Below, in pieces: positions 41,246 to 48,927 of a stretch of 64,000 bases of DNA. The first letter of the stretch is position 1, and each line of letters begins with the position of its first letter. The stretch comes from Nocardioides nematodiphilus (GTDB taxonomy: Bacteria; Actinomycetota; Actinomycetes; Propionibacteriales; Nocardioidaceae), in the NCBI RefSeq assembly GCF_020216525.1, contig NZ_JAIWOY010000014.1, positions 1-64,000 of the forward strand, read 5' to 3'. Under the pieces are notes generated by a model. That model did no database searches. It had not been told where the DNA came from and was given only the letters and a program-made list of their open reading frames with translations. The translations under genes were made by a program, and so were the position numbers.

Positions 41246-41944
41246 TCAGTCGATGAGGCCGACGGCCGCGGAGAGGCGCACGAGGTGGAGCTCGAAGAGC
41301 GCCTCCGGATCCCCGACCCCATCGGGTCCGTACTGGCCGAAGATCTCCCAGCTGATGCAGCCGAAGAGCGCGGCCCAGGCGAAGAGCGCAGCGGCGACGA
41401 CGTCGTCGGGGACGTCAGCGCCGATCTCCTCGCGCACCGCCGCGAAGCCGGCCAGCAGCCCGGGCGAGGCGACCTCCGCCGGCGGGGGCGCGAGCCGGCC
41501 GGCGGCGTACGCCTCGCTCCACACCCTTACGAGCGCAAGCACGACGCGCGTGCCGGGCACGGTGGTCTGCTCGGCCGGAGCCCGGTAGCCCGGGACAGGA
41601 CCACCGAAGAGCAGCGCGTACGTGGCCGGCTCAGCCAGGCCCCACGCCCGGACCGCGCGGGCGATCGCGCTCTGCCGACCGACGAAGTCGTCGGCCGCGA
41701 CCTCGTCGAGCGCCCGATCGACGGCATCACCGAGCTCGTCGTACCCGTCGACGACGAGCAGGGTGAGCAGCTCATCGCGGCTTTTCACGTAACGGTAGAC
41801 CGCCGAGGACACGACGCCGAGGTCGCGAGCGACGGCGCGGAGGGAGAGCGCCGCGGCGCCGTCGGTGGCGAGGTGCTGACGCCCGATCCGCACGATGTCG
41901 GCCATCGTCCGGGCGCGGGCGCGGTCTCGAGGGGTGCCGGCCAT
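41246..41944 (-). CDS. TetR family regulator
   Basis: 232 aa. HTH LATDGAAALSLRAVARDLGVVSSAVYRYVKSRDELLTLLVVDGYDELGDAV and a TetR_C_13-like effector domain ending WEIFGQYGPDGVGDPEALFELHLVRL are visible. Start MAGTPRDRARAR is chosen. It is divergent from the NAD-dependent epimerase gene with two matching palindromes between them. Confidence 0.9.
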   Translation of the reverse strand: MAGTPRDRARARTMADIVRIGRQHLATDGAAALSLRAVARDLGVVSSAVYRYVKSRDELLTLLVVDGYDELGDAVDRALDEVAADDFVGRQSAIARAVRAWGLAEPATYALLFGGPVPGYRAPAEQTTVPGTRVVLALVRVWSEAYAAGRLAPPPAEVASPGLLAGFAAVREEIGADVPDDVVAAALFAWAALFGCISWEIFGQYGPDGVGDPEALFELHLVRLSAAVGLID

Positions 41945-41986
41945 GGTCCGATCATCGCACGTTCGGAGAGCGCTGGAAACAAATGT

Positions 41987-42048
41987 GAGCACTGCTCTTG
42001 CATTTGCTCCCGACGCGGCCCACACTCCTAACAGAGAGCACTGCTCTC
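41987..42048. promoter_or_regulatory. tandem TetR operators
   Basis: GAGCA-C-TGCTC at 41987-41997 and the stronger GAGAGCA-C-TGCTCTC at 42034-42048 are two copies of the same dyad, centred 49 bp apart in the divergent TetR/epimerase promoter region. Confidence 0.75.
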
Positions 42049-42074
42049 GATCACCCGCGATCGAAGGACAGGTC

Positions 42075-43010
42075 ATGAACCAGCAGCCCCAGCACTCCAC
42101 CAGCGTCATCATCGGCGCCGGCCCGGTCGGCACCACCATCGCCCGCCGGCTCGCCGACGCCGGACGCCCCGTCCGGCTCCTCACCCGCTCCGGCAGCGGC
42201 CCCGAGCACGCCCTCGTCGAGCGCGTCAGCGGCGACGCCTGCGACGCCTCCGTCCTCGCGGAGGTCTTCTCCGGCGCGGCCGCGGTCTTCGACTGCATGC
42301 ATGCCAGCGCCTACGACGCGAAGGTCTGGCGCCGCGAGCTGATCCCGGCCGAGGCCGCGGTCCTCGAGGCCGCCGGCCACGTGGGCGCGGTCGTGGTCTT
42401 CCCCGAGAGCGTCTACTCCTACGGCCCGGTCCACGGCGCGATGACCGAGGACCTGCCGCGCGCCGCGTCCTTCGGCAAGCCCGCCGTCCGCACCGAGCTC
42501 CTCGCCGCGCGCGCAGCATCCGGCACCCCGACCGTCAGCGTGATCGCCGCCGACTTCTACGGCCCCGGCGCGCACACCGCGATCGCCGGCGACACCATGC
42601 TCGATCCGATCCTGGCGGGGAAGCGGGTGAACACCATCGGCAGGGTTGACCTGCCCCACTCCTGGACCTACGTCCCCGACCTGGCGGCGGCGATGATCCG
42701 CGCCGCCGATGACGAGTCGCTGTGGAACACCGTGCTGCACGCGCCGACCGCCGCGCCCGCCACCCAGCGGGAGATGGCCGGGCTCTTCGCCGAGGCCGCC
42801 GGACTCGCAGCGCCGAAGATCGGCGGGATCCCGGGCTGGCTGATGCGCGCCATCGGCGTCGTCCACCGCGGCACCCGCGAGCTGGCGGAGATGACCTACC
42901 AGTTCGAGCGGCCGTACGTGCTCGACTCGAGCGCCAGCGAGGCCCGCCTCGGTCTCGCCCCGACGCCCCTGGAGGTCGGCACGAAGGCGACCGTCGCGGC
43001 CTGGCGCTGA
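42075..43010 (+). CDS. NAD-dependent epimerase/dehydratase family protein
   Basis: 311 aa atypical SDR. Nucleotide-binding VIIGAGPVGTTIARRLADAG replaces the usual TGxxGxxG. FPESVYSYGPVHGAMTEDLPRAA gives the YxxxK-region equivalent, where the usual Tyr is in SVYSYG, and FERPYVLDSSASEARLGLAPT closes the domain. It is likely an NAD(P)-dependent reductase induced by relief of the divergent TetR repressor. The substrate is unknown. Confidence 0.85.
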   Translation: MNQQPQHSTSVIIGAGPVGTTIARRLADAGRPVRLLTRSGSGPEHALVERVSGDACDASVLAEVFSGAAAVFDCMHASAYDAKVWRRELIPAEAAVLEAAGHVGAVVVFPESVYSYGPVHGAMTEDLPRAASFGKPAVRTELLAARAASGTPTVSVIAADFYGPGAHTAIAGDTMLDPILAGKRVNTIGRVDLPHSWTYVPDLAAAMIRAADDESLWNTVLHAPTAAPATQREMAGLFAEAAGLAAPKIGGIPGWLMRAIGVVHRGTRELAEMTYQFERPYVLDSSASEARLGLAPTPLEVGTKATVAAWR

Positions 43011-43030
43011 GCCGTGCTCGGGTCAGCGGC

Positions 43031-43618
43031 TCACCAGAGCCATTCCATCTCCTCGACGACCGCGGCCCTGGTGTCCTCGCCCGCGAGCAGGCCGACGATG
43101 TGGAGGGACAGGTCGATGCCGGCCGAGATGCCACCGGAGGTCCACACCCGCTGGCTGTTCTGCACGAAGCGCTCGCCGCTCACGACCTCGACCTCGGGCA
43201 TCAGTGCGCCGAGCTCATCGAAGGCGCCGTGGTGGGTGGTCGCGCGGGTGGCGGCGAGGACGCCGGCCCCGGCGAGCACGAGCGCCCCGGTGCACACCGA
43301 GAGCACCAGCTCCGCGTGCTCGGCGGCCCGTGTGACCCAGGCGAGCACCTCCGGACGGCGCAACAGCGGCCGCGTCCCCGCCCCACCGGGCACGACCAGG
43401 ATGGTCGGCAGCTCGGTGTCCGCGATCGAGGCCGGCGGCACCACCGTGAACCCGCCGCGCCCGACCTGCGACCCGGCATCGACGCCGATCGCGTACGTCC
43501 GGAACGCGCCTCCCGACACCTCGCCGGCGACGTTGAAGACCTCGTACGGGCCGGCGTAGTCCAGGACCTCCATGTCGTCGAAGGCGAGGATCCCGACGGT
43601 GCGCTCCACGATGCTCAT
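43031..43618 (-). CDS. DJ-1/PfpI family protein (GATase1-like)
   Basis: 195 aa. MSIVERTVGILAFDDMEVLDYAGPYEVFNVAGE, the nucleophile elbow LVLSVCTGALVLAGAGVLAATRATTHHG with Cys, and FVQNSQRVWTSGGISAGIDLSLHIV are typical of the isonitrile-hydratase-like/AraC-associated DJ-1 subgroup. No HTH follows, so it is a stand-alone enzyme. Translationally coupled (ATGA) with the TetR gene upstream. Confidence 0.88.
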   Translation of the reverse strand: MSIVERTVGILAFDDMEVLDYAGPYEVFNVAGEVSGGAFRTYAIGVDAGSQVGRGGFTVVPPASIADTELPTILVVPGGAGTRPLLRRPEVLAWVTRAAEHAELVLSVCTGALVLAGAGVLAATRATTHHGAFDELGALMPEVEVVSGERFVQNSQRVWTSGGISAGIDLSLHIVGLLAGEDTRAAVVEEMEWLW

Positions 43619-44190
43619 GCGGGCAAGCCTCGGGCCGCGGCGAGTGCTCCCGCAATCAGATATTCTGCGGCGGCGCGCGCCTGGGCAGCCGCCTCGGAGG
43701 TGCCGGCGATCGCGGCGGTGACCTGCGCACCCTCGGCGAGGATCGCGAGCTGCGGCGCGAGGCTCGCGGGTGCCCCGGCCTCCTCGGCCAGTCGCGCGAC
43801 GTACGCCTGGAAGCCGGCCTTGTGCACCCGGACGGCCTCGGCGACCCGCGGGCTGGCGGCACCGAGCTCGCCGAACGCGTTGATGAAGCCGCACCCGCGG
43901 AAGTCGGCCTCGCAGAACCAGTCGGCCAGGAAGTCGTAGACCGCGATGAGGCGCTCGACGGGGTCGGCGATCGCGTTGACGCGGCCCTCCACGCCCGAGG
44001 TCCACATCCCGTGGCGCTTCTCCAGCACCGCGATGATGAGGTCCTCCTTGGACGGGAACTGCTTGTAGATCGCCTTGAGCGACACGCCGGCGGCATCGCG
44101 GACGGCGTCCATCCCGACCTGCCCGAACCCGCGCGCGTAGAAGAGCGCATCGGCGGCGTCGACGATCCGGGACCGGGCTTCCTCAGTCAT
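43615..44190 (-). CDS. TetR family regulator
   Basis: 191 aa. HTH IVDAADALFYARGFGQVGMDAVRDAAGVSLKAIYKQFPSKEDLIIAVLEKRHGMW and CGFINAFGELG place it in the TetR group regulating redox or resistance genes. The ATG at 44199 (MSPMTEEA) is a possible alternative start. Divergent from the alpha/beta hydrolase with two palindromic operators between them. Confidence 0.88.
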   Translation of the reverse strand: MTEEARSRIVDAADALFYARGFGQVGMDAVRDAAGVSLKAIYKQFPSKEDLIIAVLEKRHGMWTSGVEGRVNAIADPVERLIAVYDFLADWFCEADFRGCGFINAFGELGAASPRVAEAVRVHKAGFQAYVARLAEEAGAPASLAPQLAILAEGAQVTAAIAGTSEAAAQARAAAEYLIAGALAAARGLPA

Positions 44191-44214
44191 GGGAGACATC
44201 CTACTTGATAAGGA

Positions 44215-44262
44215 GAACGAGCGTTCCCTACTGTTTCGATCGTCTGGAGAACGTACGTTCTC
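44215..44262. promoter_or_regulatory. twin TetR operators
   Basis: GAACG-AG-CGTTC at 44215-44226 and a perfect 16-bp palindrome GAGAACGTACGTTCTC at 44247-44262 share the GAACG/CGTTC half-site. They lie in the divergent TetR/hydrolase promoter region. Confidence 0.78.
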
Positions 44263-44290
44263 TAGACGCCCTCCCCCACACATACAGAAC

Positions 44291-45148
44291 ATGACCGGCA
44301 ACCCGCGCAACATCGCCCTCGAGCCCGCCGCCCAGGCGTTCGTCGACGCCACCAGTGGGCCGCCGTACCTCTACCAGCTCCCCGTCGCCGAGGGCCGCGC
44401 CGCAGTGGACGGCGTCCAGGACGCCGATATCTTCAAGCCCGGGGTCGACGAGGAGTGGATCGAGGTCGCGGGCGGCCCCAGCGGCACCGTCAGGGTCAAG
44501 ATCGTGAAGCCGGTCGGCGCCGGCGCCGCGGTGGTCTTCCCCGAGTACGACCGCTCGCCGGAGGTCCGCTACCCCCACGCCATCGAGCAGGCCTACGCGG
44601 TCGCCCAGTGGGTCACCGCGAAGGGCGGAGACAAGGATCTCGACCCCTCGCGGATCGCGGTCGCGGGCGACTCGGTCGGTGGCAACATGTCGGCGGCCCT
44701 GACGCTGCTGGCCAAGGAGCGCGGCGACGTGACGTTCACCGGCCAGGTGCTCTTCTACCCGCTCACCGACGCGTCGTTCGACACCGCCAGCTACCACGAG
44801 TTCGCCGACGGCTACTTCGTCACCCGCGATGGCATGAAGTGGTTCTGGGACCAGTACACCACCTCGGCGGAGGACCGGGCCCAGATCACCGCCTCGCCGC
44901 TGCGCGCCACCGTGGAGCAGCTCTCGGGCCTGCCGCAGGCGCTGGTCATCACCGGCGAGGCCGACGTCCTGCGCGACGAGGGCGAGGCGTACGCCGCCAA
45001 GCTGCGCCAGGCCGGCGTCCCGGTCACCGCTGTCCGCTACCAGGGCATCGTGCACGACTTCGTGATGGTGAACTCCCTGCACGACACGTACGCCGCGAAG
45101 GCCGCCGTCGCCCAGGCCGTCGCCTTCTTGAAGGACGCCCTGGCCTGA
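44291..45148 (+). CDS. alpha/beta hydrolase (HSL family) lacking the HGGG oxyanion segment
   Basis: 285 aa. The nucleophile motif VAGDSVGGNMSAAL, catalytic Asp in TGEADVLRDEG and His in QGIVHDFVMVN are intact. However the reading goes from VRVKIVKPVG directly to AGAAVVFPEYDRSPEVRYP. In HSL-type hydrolases about 35 residues including the HGGG oxyanion-hole motif lie between these two blocks. The junction sits in GTCGGCGCCGGCGCC, a short direct repeat that could have mediated an in-frame deletion. Probably inactive as a hydrolase or changed in chemistry. Divergent TetR control. Confidence 0.8.
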   Translation: MTGNPRNIALEPAAQAFVDATSGPPYLYQLPVAEGRAAVDGVQDADIFKPGVDEEWIEVAGGPSGTVRVKIVKPVGAGAAVVFPEYDRSPEVRYPHAIEQAYAVAQWVTAKGGDKDLDPSRIAVAGDSVGGNMSAALTLLAKERGDVTFTGQVLFYPLTDASFDTASYHEFADGYFVTRDGMKWFWDQYTTSAEDRAQITASPLRATVEQLSGLPQALVITGEADVLRDEGEAYAAKLRQAGVPVTAVRYQGIVHDFVMVNSLHDTYAAKAAVAQAVAFLKDALA

Positions 45149-45157
45149 TCTCGCGAT

Positions 45158-45214
45158 GGTCCGGGACGTGCTGGTGGGTCGGGGGACCCGAGGACAGCCA
45201 GCACGCCCCGGACC
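45158..45214 (+). terminator. bidirectional terminator
   Basis: 17-bp arms (45158-45174 and 45198-45214) with a single mismatch enclose a 23-nt loop, placed between convergent hydrolase and TIGR03086 genes. Confidence 0.75.
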
Positions 45215-45222
45215 GTCCGCGC

Positions 45223-45789
45223 TCAGCGGCCGAGGAGGGCGAGCGCCTCGGCCCATGGGTCGTCGCCCGCGACCTCACGCGGCGGCGCGAAGACCCCCGG
45301 CGTTCCGCCCGGGCGAGCGGCGATCATCCGCGCACTGGCGAGCACCACCTCGACGACCGCCGCACTCGGCCGGTAGGCCTGTCCGAGAGCGGTCGCCGCG
45401 TCCCACGCGTGCACGGCGCAGTCGACGACCTGCATCCCGAGTGCCACCTCGACCGGCACCTCCCGCCCGGCGAACTCCGCCAGCCGTACGGTCCGATCCG
45501 CCGGTGCCGTCCGGAACGCCTCGCGCAGCCGGGAGGCCGAGTCGCTCCAACGTGGCAGCACCTCGCCCGGCGTCAGCACGGGTGCGGCGTACGCGGCGAG
45601 GGGTGCATCCCCGGCGCGCACGGCGATCGCGAAGCCCCGGTTCTGTCCGATCATGTGGCCGAGCAGCGCGCCCAGATCCCAGCCCTCACACGGCGTCGCC
45701 AACCCCAGCGACGCCTCCGCCGCGCGGCGGACCAGTCCGTCGGCGTCGTCCAGCGCCTCCTCGAAGCATGCCTGCATCGAAGTCATCAT
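45223..45789 (-). CDS. TIGR03086 family / DinB-like metal-binding protein
   Basis: 188 aa. FEEALDDADGLVRRAAEASLGLATPCEGWDLGALLGHMIGQNRGFA gives the helix-bundle metal site (the His in GHMIG), and QVVDCAVHAWDAATALGQ supplies the second His block, both typical of the mycothiol-dependent maleylpyruvate isomerase N-terminal fold. Enzymatic role unknown. Divergent from a MarR gene. Confidence 0.85.
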   Translation of the reverse strand: MMTSMQACFEEALDDADGLVRRAAEASLGLATPCEGWDLGALLGHMIGQNRGFAIAVRAGDAPLAAYAAPVLTPGEVLPRWSDSASRLREAFRTAPADRTVRLAEFAGREVPVEVALGMQVVDCAVHAWDAATALGQAYRPSAAVVEVVLASARMIAARPGGTPGVFAPPREVAGDDPWAEALALLGR

Positions 45790-45797
45790 GAGTAGAT

Positions 45798-45809
45798 CGT
45801 ACGCGTACG
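45798..45809. promoter_or_regulatory. palindrome in the MarR/TIGR03086 divergent promoter
   Basis: CGTACGCGTACG is a perfect 12-bp palindrome flanked by TAGAT on the left and TAGAT on the right, in the 52-bp gap between the two divergent starts. Confidence 0.55.
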
Positions 45810-45841
45810 TAGATTATTTGCAACGCCGTAGGATCGCGCCC

Positions 45842-46258
45842 ATGGAGCGCCCCGATCTCGGCAAGCTGACCGCCGCCCTGGTGCGAGAGGTCATCCGCCG
45901 CGAGGCGCCGATCCTGGAGCGCGCCGGACTGGAGATGTGGGACTACGTCATCCTCGTCGCGCTGAGCGAGGGCGACGCCGCGACCCAGCGCGACCTCGCC
46001 GCTGCCTCCGGGCGTGACAAGACCCGGCTGATCGGCAACCTCGACCGCCTCGAGGCCACGGGGCTCGTCGCCCGGGCGCCCGATCCCGCGGACCGGCGCA
46101 ACAAGGTCGTCAGCCTGACCCCGACGGGCCGGCGCGTGCTGGCACGGTGCCGCAAGGACATCCGGGCGATGGAGGACGACCTCCTTGCGGGGATCACGCC
46201 GGCGGATCGCGAGGCGTTCGTACGGGTCCTCATCCTGCTCGGCGACCGGGCCGACTGA
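45842..46258 (+). CDS. MarR family regulator
   Basis: 138 aa. [69 protein letters not shown] is the complete MarR wing and recognition helix. Divergent from the TIGR03086 gene, which it probably represses together with itself. Confidence 0.9.
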   Translation: MERPDLGKLTAALVREVIRREAPILERAGLEMWDYVILVALSEGDAATQRDLAAASGRDKTRLIGNLDRLEATGLVARAPDPADRRNKVVSLTPTGRRVLARCRKDIRAMEDDLLAGITPADREAFVRVLILLGDRAD

Positions 46259-46268
46259 CCCGAGCGAC

Positions 46269-47075
46269 TCAGCCGACCGGCCAGCACACCTCGGTCACGT
46301 GGGCGAGCAGGTCGTCGGCCGCGCCGGTCGGCAGGTAGCGCTCGCGGACCGGGCCGTCGGACGAGCGCGCCTGCTCCCACACCCAGGTGCCGACGGCGCT
46401 GTAGGCCTGGTCCAGGTCGATCAGCGGCCCGTCGTACGTGGTGACCGCGTACCGGGCGCCGGGCAGTGAGGTGATCTCCACGCGGCCGCCCAGCTTGGCG
46501 GCGGTGCCACGGGGGATCGGCACGAACGCCACCAGCTCGCCCCGCTCGTCGGCGAAGGCCTCGGTGGGGAAGATCGCGCCGTCGGCGCCGGCCCGCTCGA
46601 GCCCGGAGGCGCGCAGGACCGCGTGCAGCTCGGTGAAGGCGCCCAGCCACCAGGCCATCCACTCCGAGGCGTCGACCGTCTCGGTGATCGCGAGCACGGT
46701 CATCGGGGCCTCGTCGCGATAGCTCACCGGCAGCCGCAGCGGGGAGGTCAGCATCCGCTGCAGCGAGCTGACGGTCTCCTGCGTCTCGCGCAGCTGGGCG
46801 CTCATCCGCTCGAGGTGCTCCACGATGACCCGGTTGCGCGACTCCTCGTCGGGCGCGGCCAGCACCTGCTTGACCTGCTCGACGGGCAGGTCGAGCGAGC
46901 GGAAGCGCCGGATCAGCTGCGCGGTGCCGACCTGATCGGCGCGGTAGTAGCGATAGCTCGTGGCGTCGTCGATGTAGGCCGGCGCGAGCAGCCCGACGTC
47001 GTGATAGTGCCGCAGGGTCTTCACCGACAGGAACGTCATCCGGGAGAAGTCGCCGATGGTGAGCAGGCCGTCCAT
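46269..47075 (-). CDS. MerR family regulator with GyrI-like effector domain
   Basis: 268 aa. The MerR HTH MDGLLTIGDFSRMTFLSVKTLRHYHDVGLLAPAYIDDATSYRYY is followed by a dimerising helix and a BmrR/GyrI-like ligand-binding domain from residue 120 (FPTEAFADERGELVAFVPI, RYAVTTYDGPLIDLDQAYSAVGTWVWEQ). This architecture senses multidrug ligands. Divergent from an EmrB-type exporter, its expected target. Confidence 0.9.
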   Translation of the reverse strand: MDGLLTIGDFSRMTFLSVKTLRHYHDVGLLAPAYIDDATSYRYYRADQVGTAQLIRRFRSLDLPVEQVKQVLAAPDEESRNRVIVEHLERMSAQLRETQETVSSLQRMLTSPLRLPVSYRDEAPMTVLAITETVDASEWMAWWLGAFTELHAVLRASGLERAGADGAIFPTEAFADERGELVAFVPIPRGTAAKLGGRVEITSLPGARYAVTTYDGPLIDLDQAYSAVGTWVWEQARSSDGPVRERYLPTGAADDLLAHVTEVCWPVG

Positions 47076-47092
47076 GCCGGTCAGTCTGCTGT

Positions 47093-47107
47093 CTCCCCCA
47101 GGGGGAG
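47093..47107. promoter_or_regulatory. MerR-type dyad in divergent promoter
   Basis: CTCCCCC-A-GGGGGAG is a perfect 7-bp dyad, 18 bp upstream of the MerR gene start. A weaker CTCC...GGAG dyad follows at about 47136-47150, adjacent to TTGACT. MerR proteins commonly bind dyads placed between -35 and -10 of the divergent exporter promoter. Confidence 0.5.
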
Positions 47108-47166
47108 GGTCAATGGGAGATATCGGCTGTTGACTCTCCCGTTGCCGGAGGCTCGAGAACAGTCAC

Positions 47167-48612
47167 ATGACCACTCTCTCCACTCCCCGAGCGCTGCCGA
47201 CCGCAGCGCGCACCGCACCGGGCTGGCTCCCCCTCGCCGCCCTGCTGAGCGGCACCTTCCTGGTGGTGCTCGACTTCTTCATCGTCAACGTGGCGCTGCC
47301 CTCGATCCAGCGCGACCTCGGCGCCGGCGACTCCGCCGTCGAGTGGCTGGTCGCCGGGTACGGCCTCACCTTCGGCGGCCTGCTGATGGCAGCCGGTCCA
47401 CTCAGCCAGCGGTGGGGCCGGCGCCGCACCTACGTCCTCGGCGTGCTCGTCTTCGTGCTCGCGTCCACGCTGTGCGGGATCGCGCCCGACGTGGGGACGC
47501 TGATCGCGGCGCGACTGGCGCAGGGCGTGGGCGCCGCGCTGCTCGCGCCGATGGTGCTCGCCCTGATCGGCGACGTGTACGAGGGGCCGGCCCGGCTCAA
47601 GGCGATGAGCGGATACGCCACCGTGATGGGCGTCGCCGCCGCCCTGGGCCAGCTCATCGGCGGGATCCTCATCCGCGCCGACATCGACGGCCTGGGCTGG
47701 CGCACCGTCTTCCTGGTGAACATCCCGGTCGGCGTCGCGATCCTCCTGACCGCCCGCCGGCTGCTCCCCGCCCCGGCGCTGCGTCAGCGCGCTCCCCTCG
47801 ACGTCGCCGGCCTCCTGCTGGTGGTCGTCAGCACGACCGCGGTCCTGCTCCCGCTGCTCGAGGGTCGCCGGCTCGGCTGGCCGGAGTGGACCTGGGCCAG
47901 CCTCGGCCTCGGCCTCGCGCTCGCCGCGGGACTCGTCCGCCGCACCCTGTCCCGCGCCACCTCCGGCCGCGCGCCGATCCTCGACCCCGCCGCCCTCCAC
48001 GCTCCGGCCGTACGCCGCGCCCTGATCGCCCAGGCGCTGCTGTTCTGCGGGATGGCGTCGTACTTCCTGGTGCTGGCCCTCTACCTGCAGATCGGCCACG
48101 GCCTGGGCCCGTTGCGCTCGGGACTGGTCTTCACCGTGATGGCGTCGAGCTACATGGTCGGCACCCGGCGCGCGGCGGGTCTCGCCGTCCGCTTCGGCAC
48201 GCGGGTCGTGCCCGGCGCCGCGCTGGTGTTCACCCTCGGCCACCTGCTCGTGCTGGCCGCGGTCGGCGAGATCGGCGTGACCGGCTCCGTCTGGTGGCTC
48301 GCCCCTGGTCTGGCGGTCTCCGGCCTGGGCATGGGCGTGTGCCTCAGCTCGCTGGTCGGCTCGGTGATGGCGGGCGTCGAGCCGCAGCACGCCGCGACCG
48401 TCAGCGGCACCCTCTCGATGGTCCAGCAGCTCGGCAACGCCCTCGGCGTGGCACTGATCGGCCTGGTGTTCTACGGCGCGAGCGAGCGCGGCATCGACGT
48501 GGCCTTCGAGCACAGCCTCGTCTGGCTGGCGGGCAGCACCCTCGCTCTCGCCGCGGTCACCGCCCTGCGGCCCCGGGTCCGTGCGGGTGCAGCAGGTCGT
48601 ACGCGCGGCTGA
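47167..48612 (+). CDS. MFS drug exporter, DHA2/EmrB-QacA type
   Basis: 481 aa with about 14 membrane segments. TM1-2 blocks LDFFIVNVALPSIQRDLG, VEWLVAGYGLTFGGLLMAAGPLSQRWGRRRTY and the C-terminal GLGMGVCLSSLVGSVMAGVEPQHAATVSGTLSMVQQLGNALGVALIG are diagnostic of the 14-TM DHA2 antiporters. The 3' end overlaps the broken YjbR gene by 56 bp. MerR regulation is likely. Confidence 0.92.
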   Translation: MTTLSTPRALPTAARTAPGWLPLAALLSGTFLVVLDFFIVNVALPSIQRDLGAGDSAVEWLVAGYGLTFGGLLMAAGPLSQRWGRRRTYVLGVLVFVLASTLCGIAPDVGTLIAARLAQGVGAALLAPMVLALIGDVYEGPARLKAMSGYATVMGVAAALGQLIGGILIRADIDGLGWRTVFLVNIPVGVAILLTARRLLPAPALRQRAPLDVAGLLLVVVSTTAVLLPLLEGRRLGWPEWTWASLGLGLALAAGLVRRTLSRATSGRAPILDPAALHAPAVRRALIAQALLFCGMASYFLVLALYLQIGHGLGPLRSGLVFTVMASSYMVGTRRAAGLAVRFGTRVVPGAALVFTLGHLLVLAAVGEIGVTGSVWWLAPGLAVSGLGMGVCLSSLVGSVMAGVEPQHAATVSGTLSMVQQLGNALGVALIGLVFYGASERGIDVAFEHSLVWLAGSTLALAAVTALRPRVRAGAAGRTRG

Positions 48613-48894
48613 GCTTCTGCGGCACCACCATCCGCCACGCGTCCACGACGAGCTCGCGGGGACCCAGTTGAAGCGCAGGTCGGACGCCGCCGGCATGGCG
48701 AACCGCCCTGGATCGCTCGCGACCAGGGCGGCTCGCTCCTCCTTGGGGTAGGCGAAGCCCATCACCCGCTCGTCGAGGGAGAAGGCGACGTACACGATCT
48801 GCTTGACCCGGAACTTCAGCCGGCCGCGGACGTGGACGGGATAGGAGCGCTCGAGCTCGCTGCCCAGCGGCAGGACGTCCTCGATGCTCGCCAT
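48557..48894 (-). pseudogene. YjbR/MmcQ family protein, frameshifted with short deletion
   Basis: The N-terminal 79 codons (LKFRVKQIVYVAFSLDERVMGFAYPKEERAAL to DLRFNWV) are a good YjbR domain. Then the frame changes: the expected next block (about 11 residues) is missing and RELVVDAWRMVVPQKLSRAYDLLHPH continues in another frame to a stop at 48557. A deletion of a non-multiple of three explains both facts. A sequencing error alone would not remove the residues. Confidence 0.65.
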
Positions 48895-48927
48895 GATCCG
48901 ATCATCCCCCGCACCAGGCCGGTGGGG

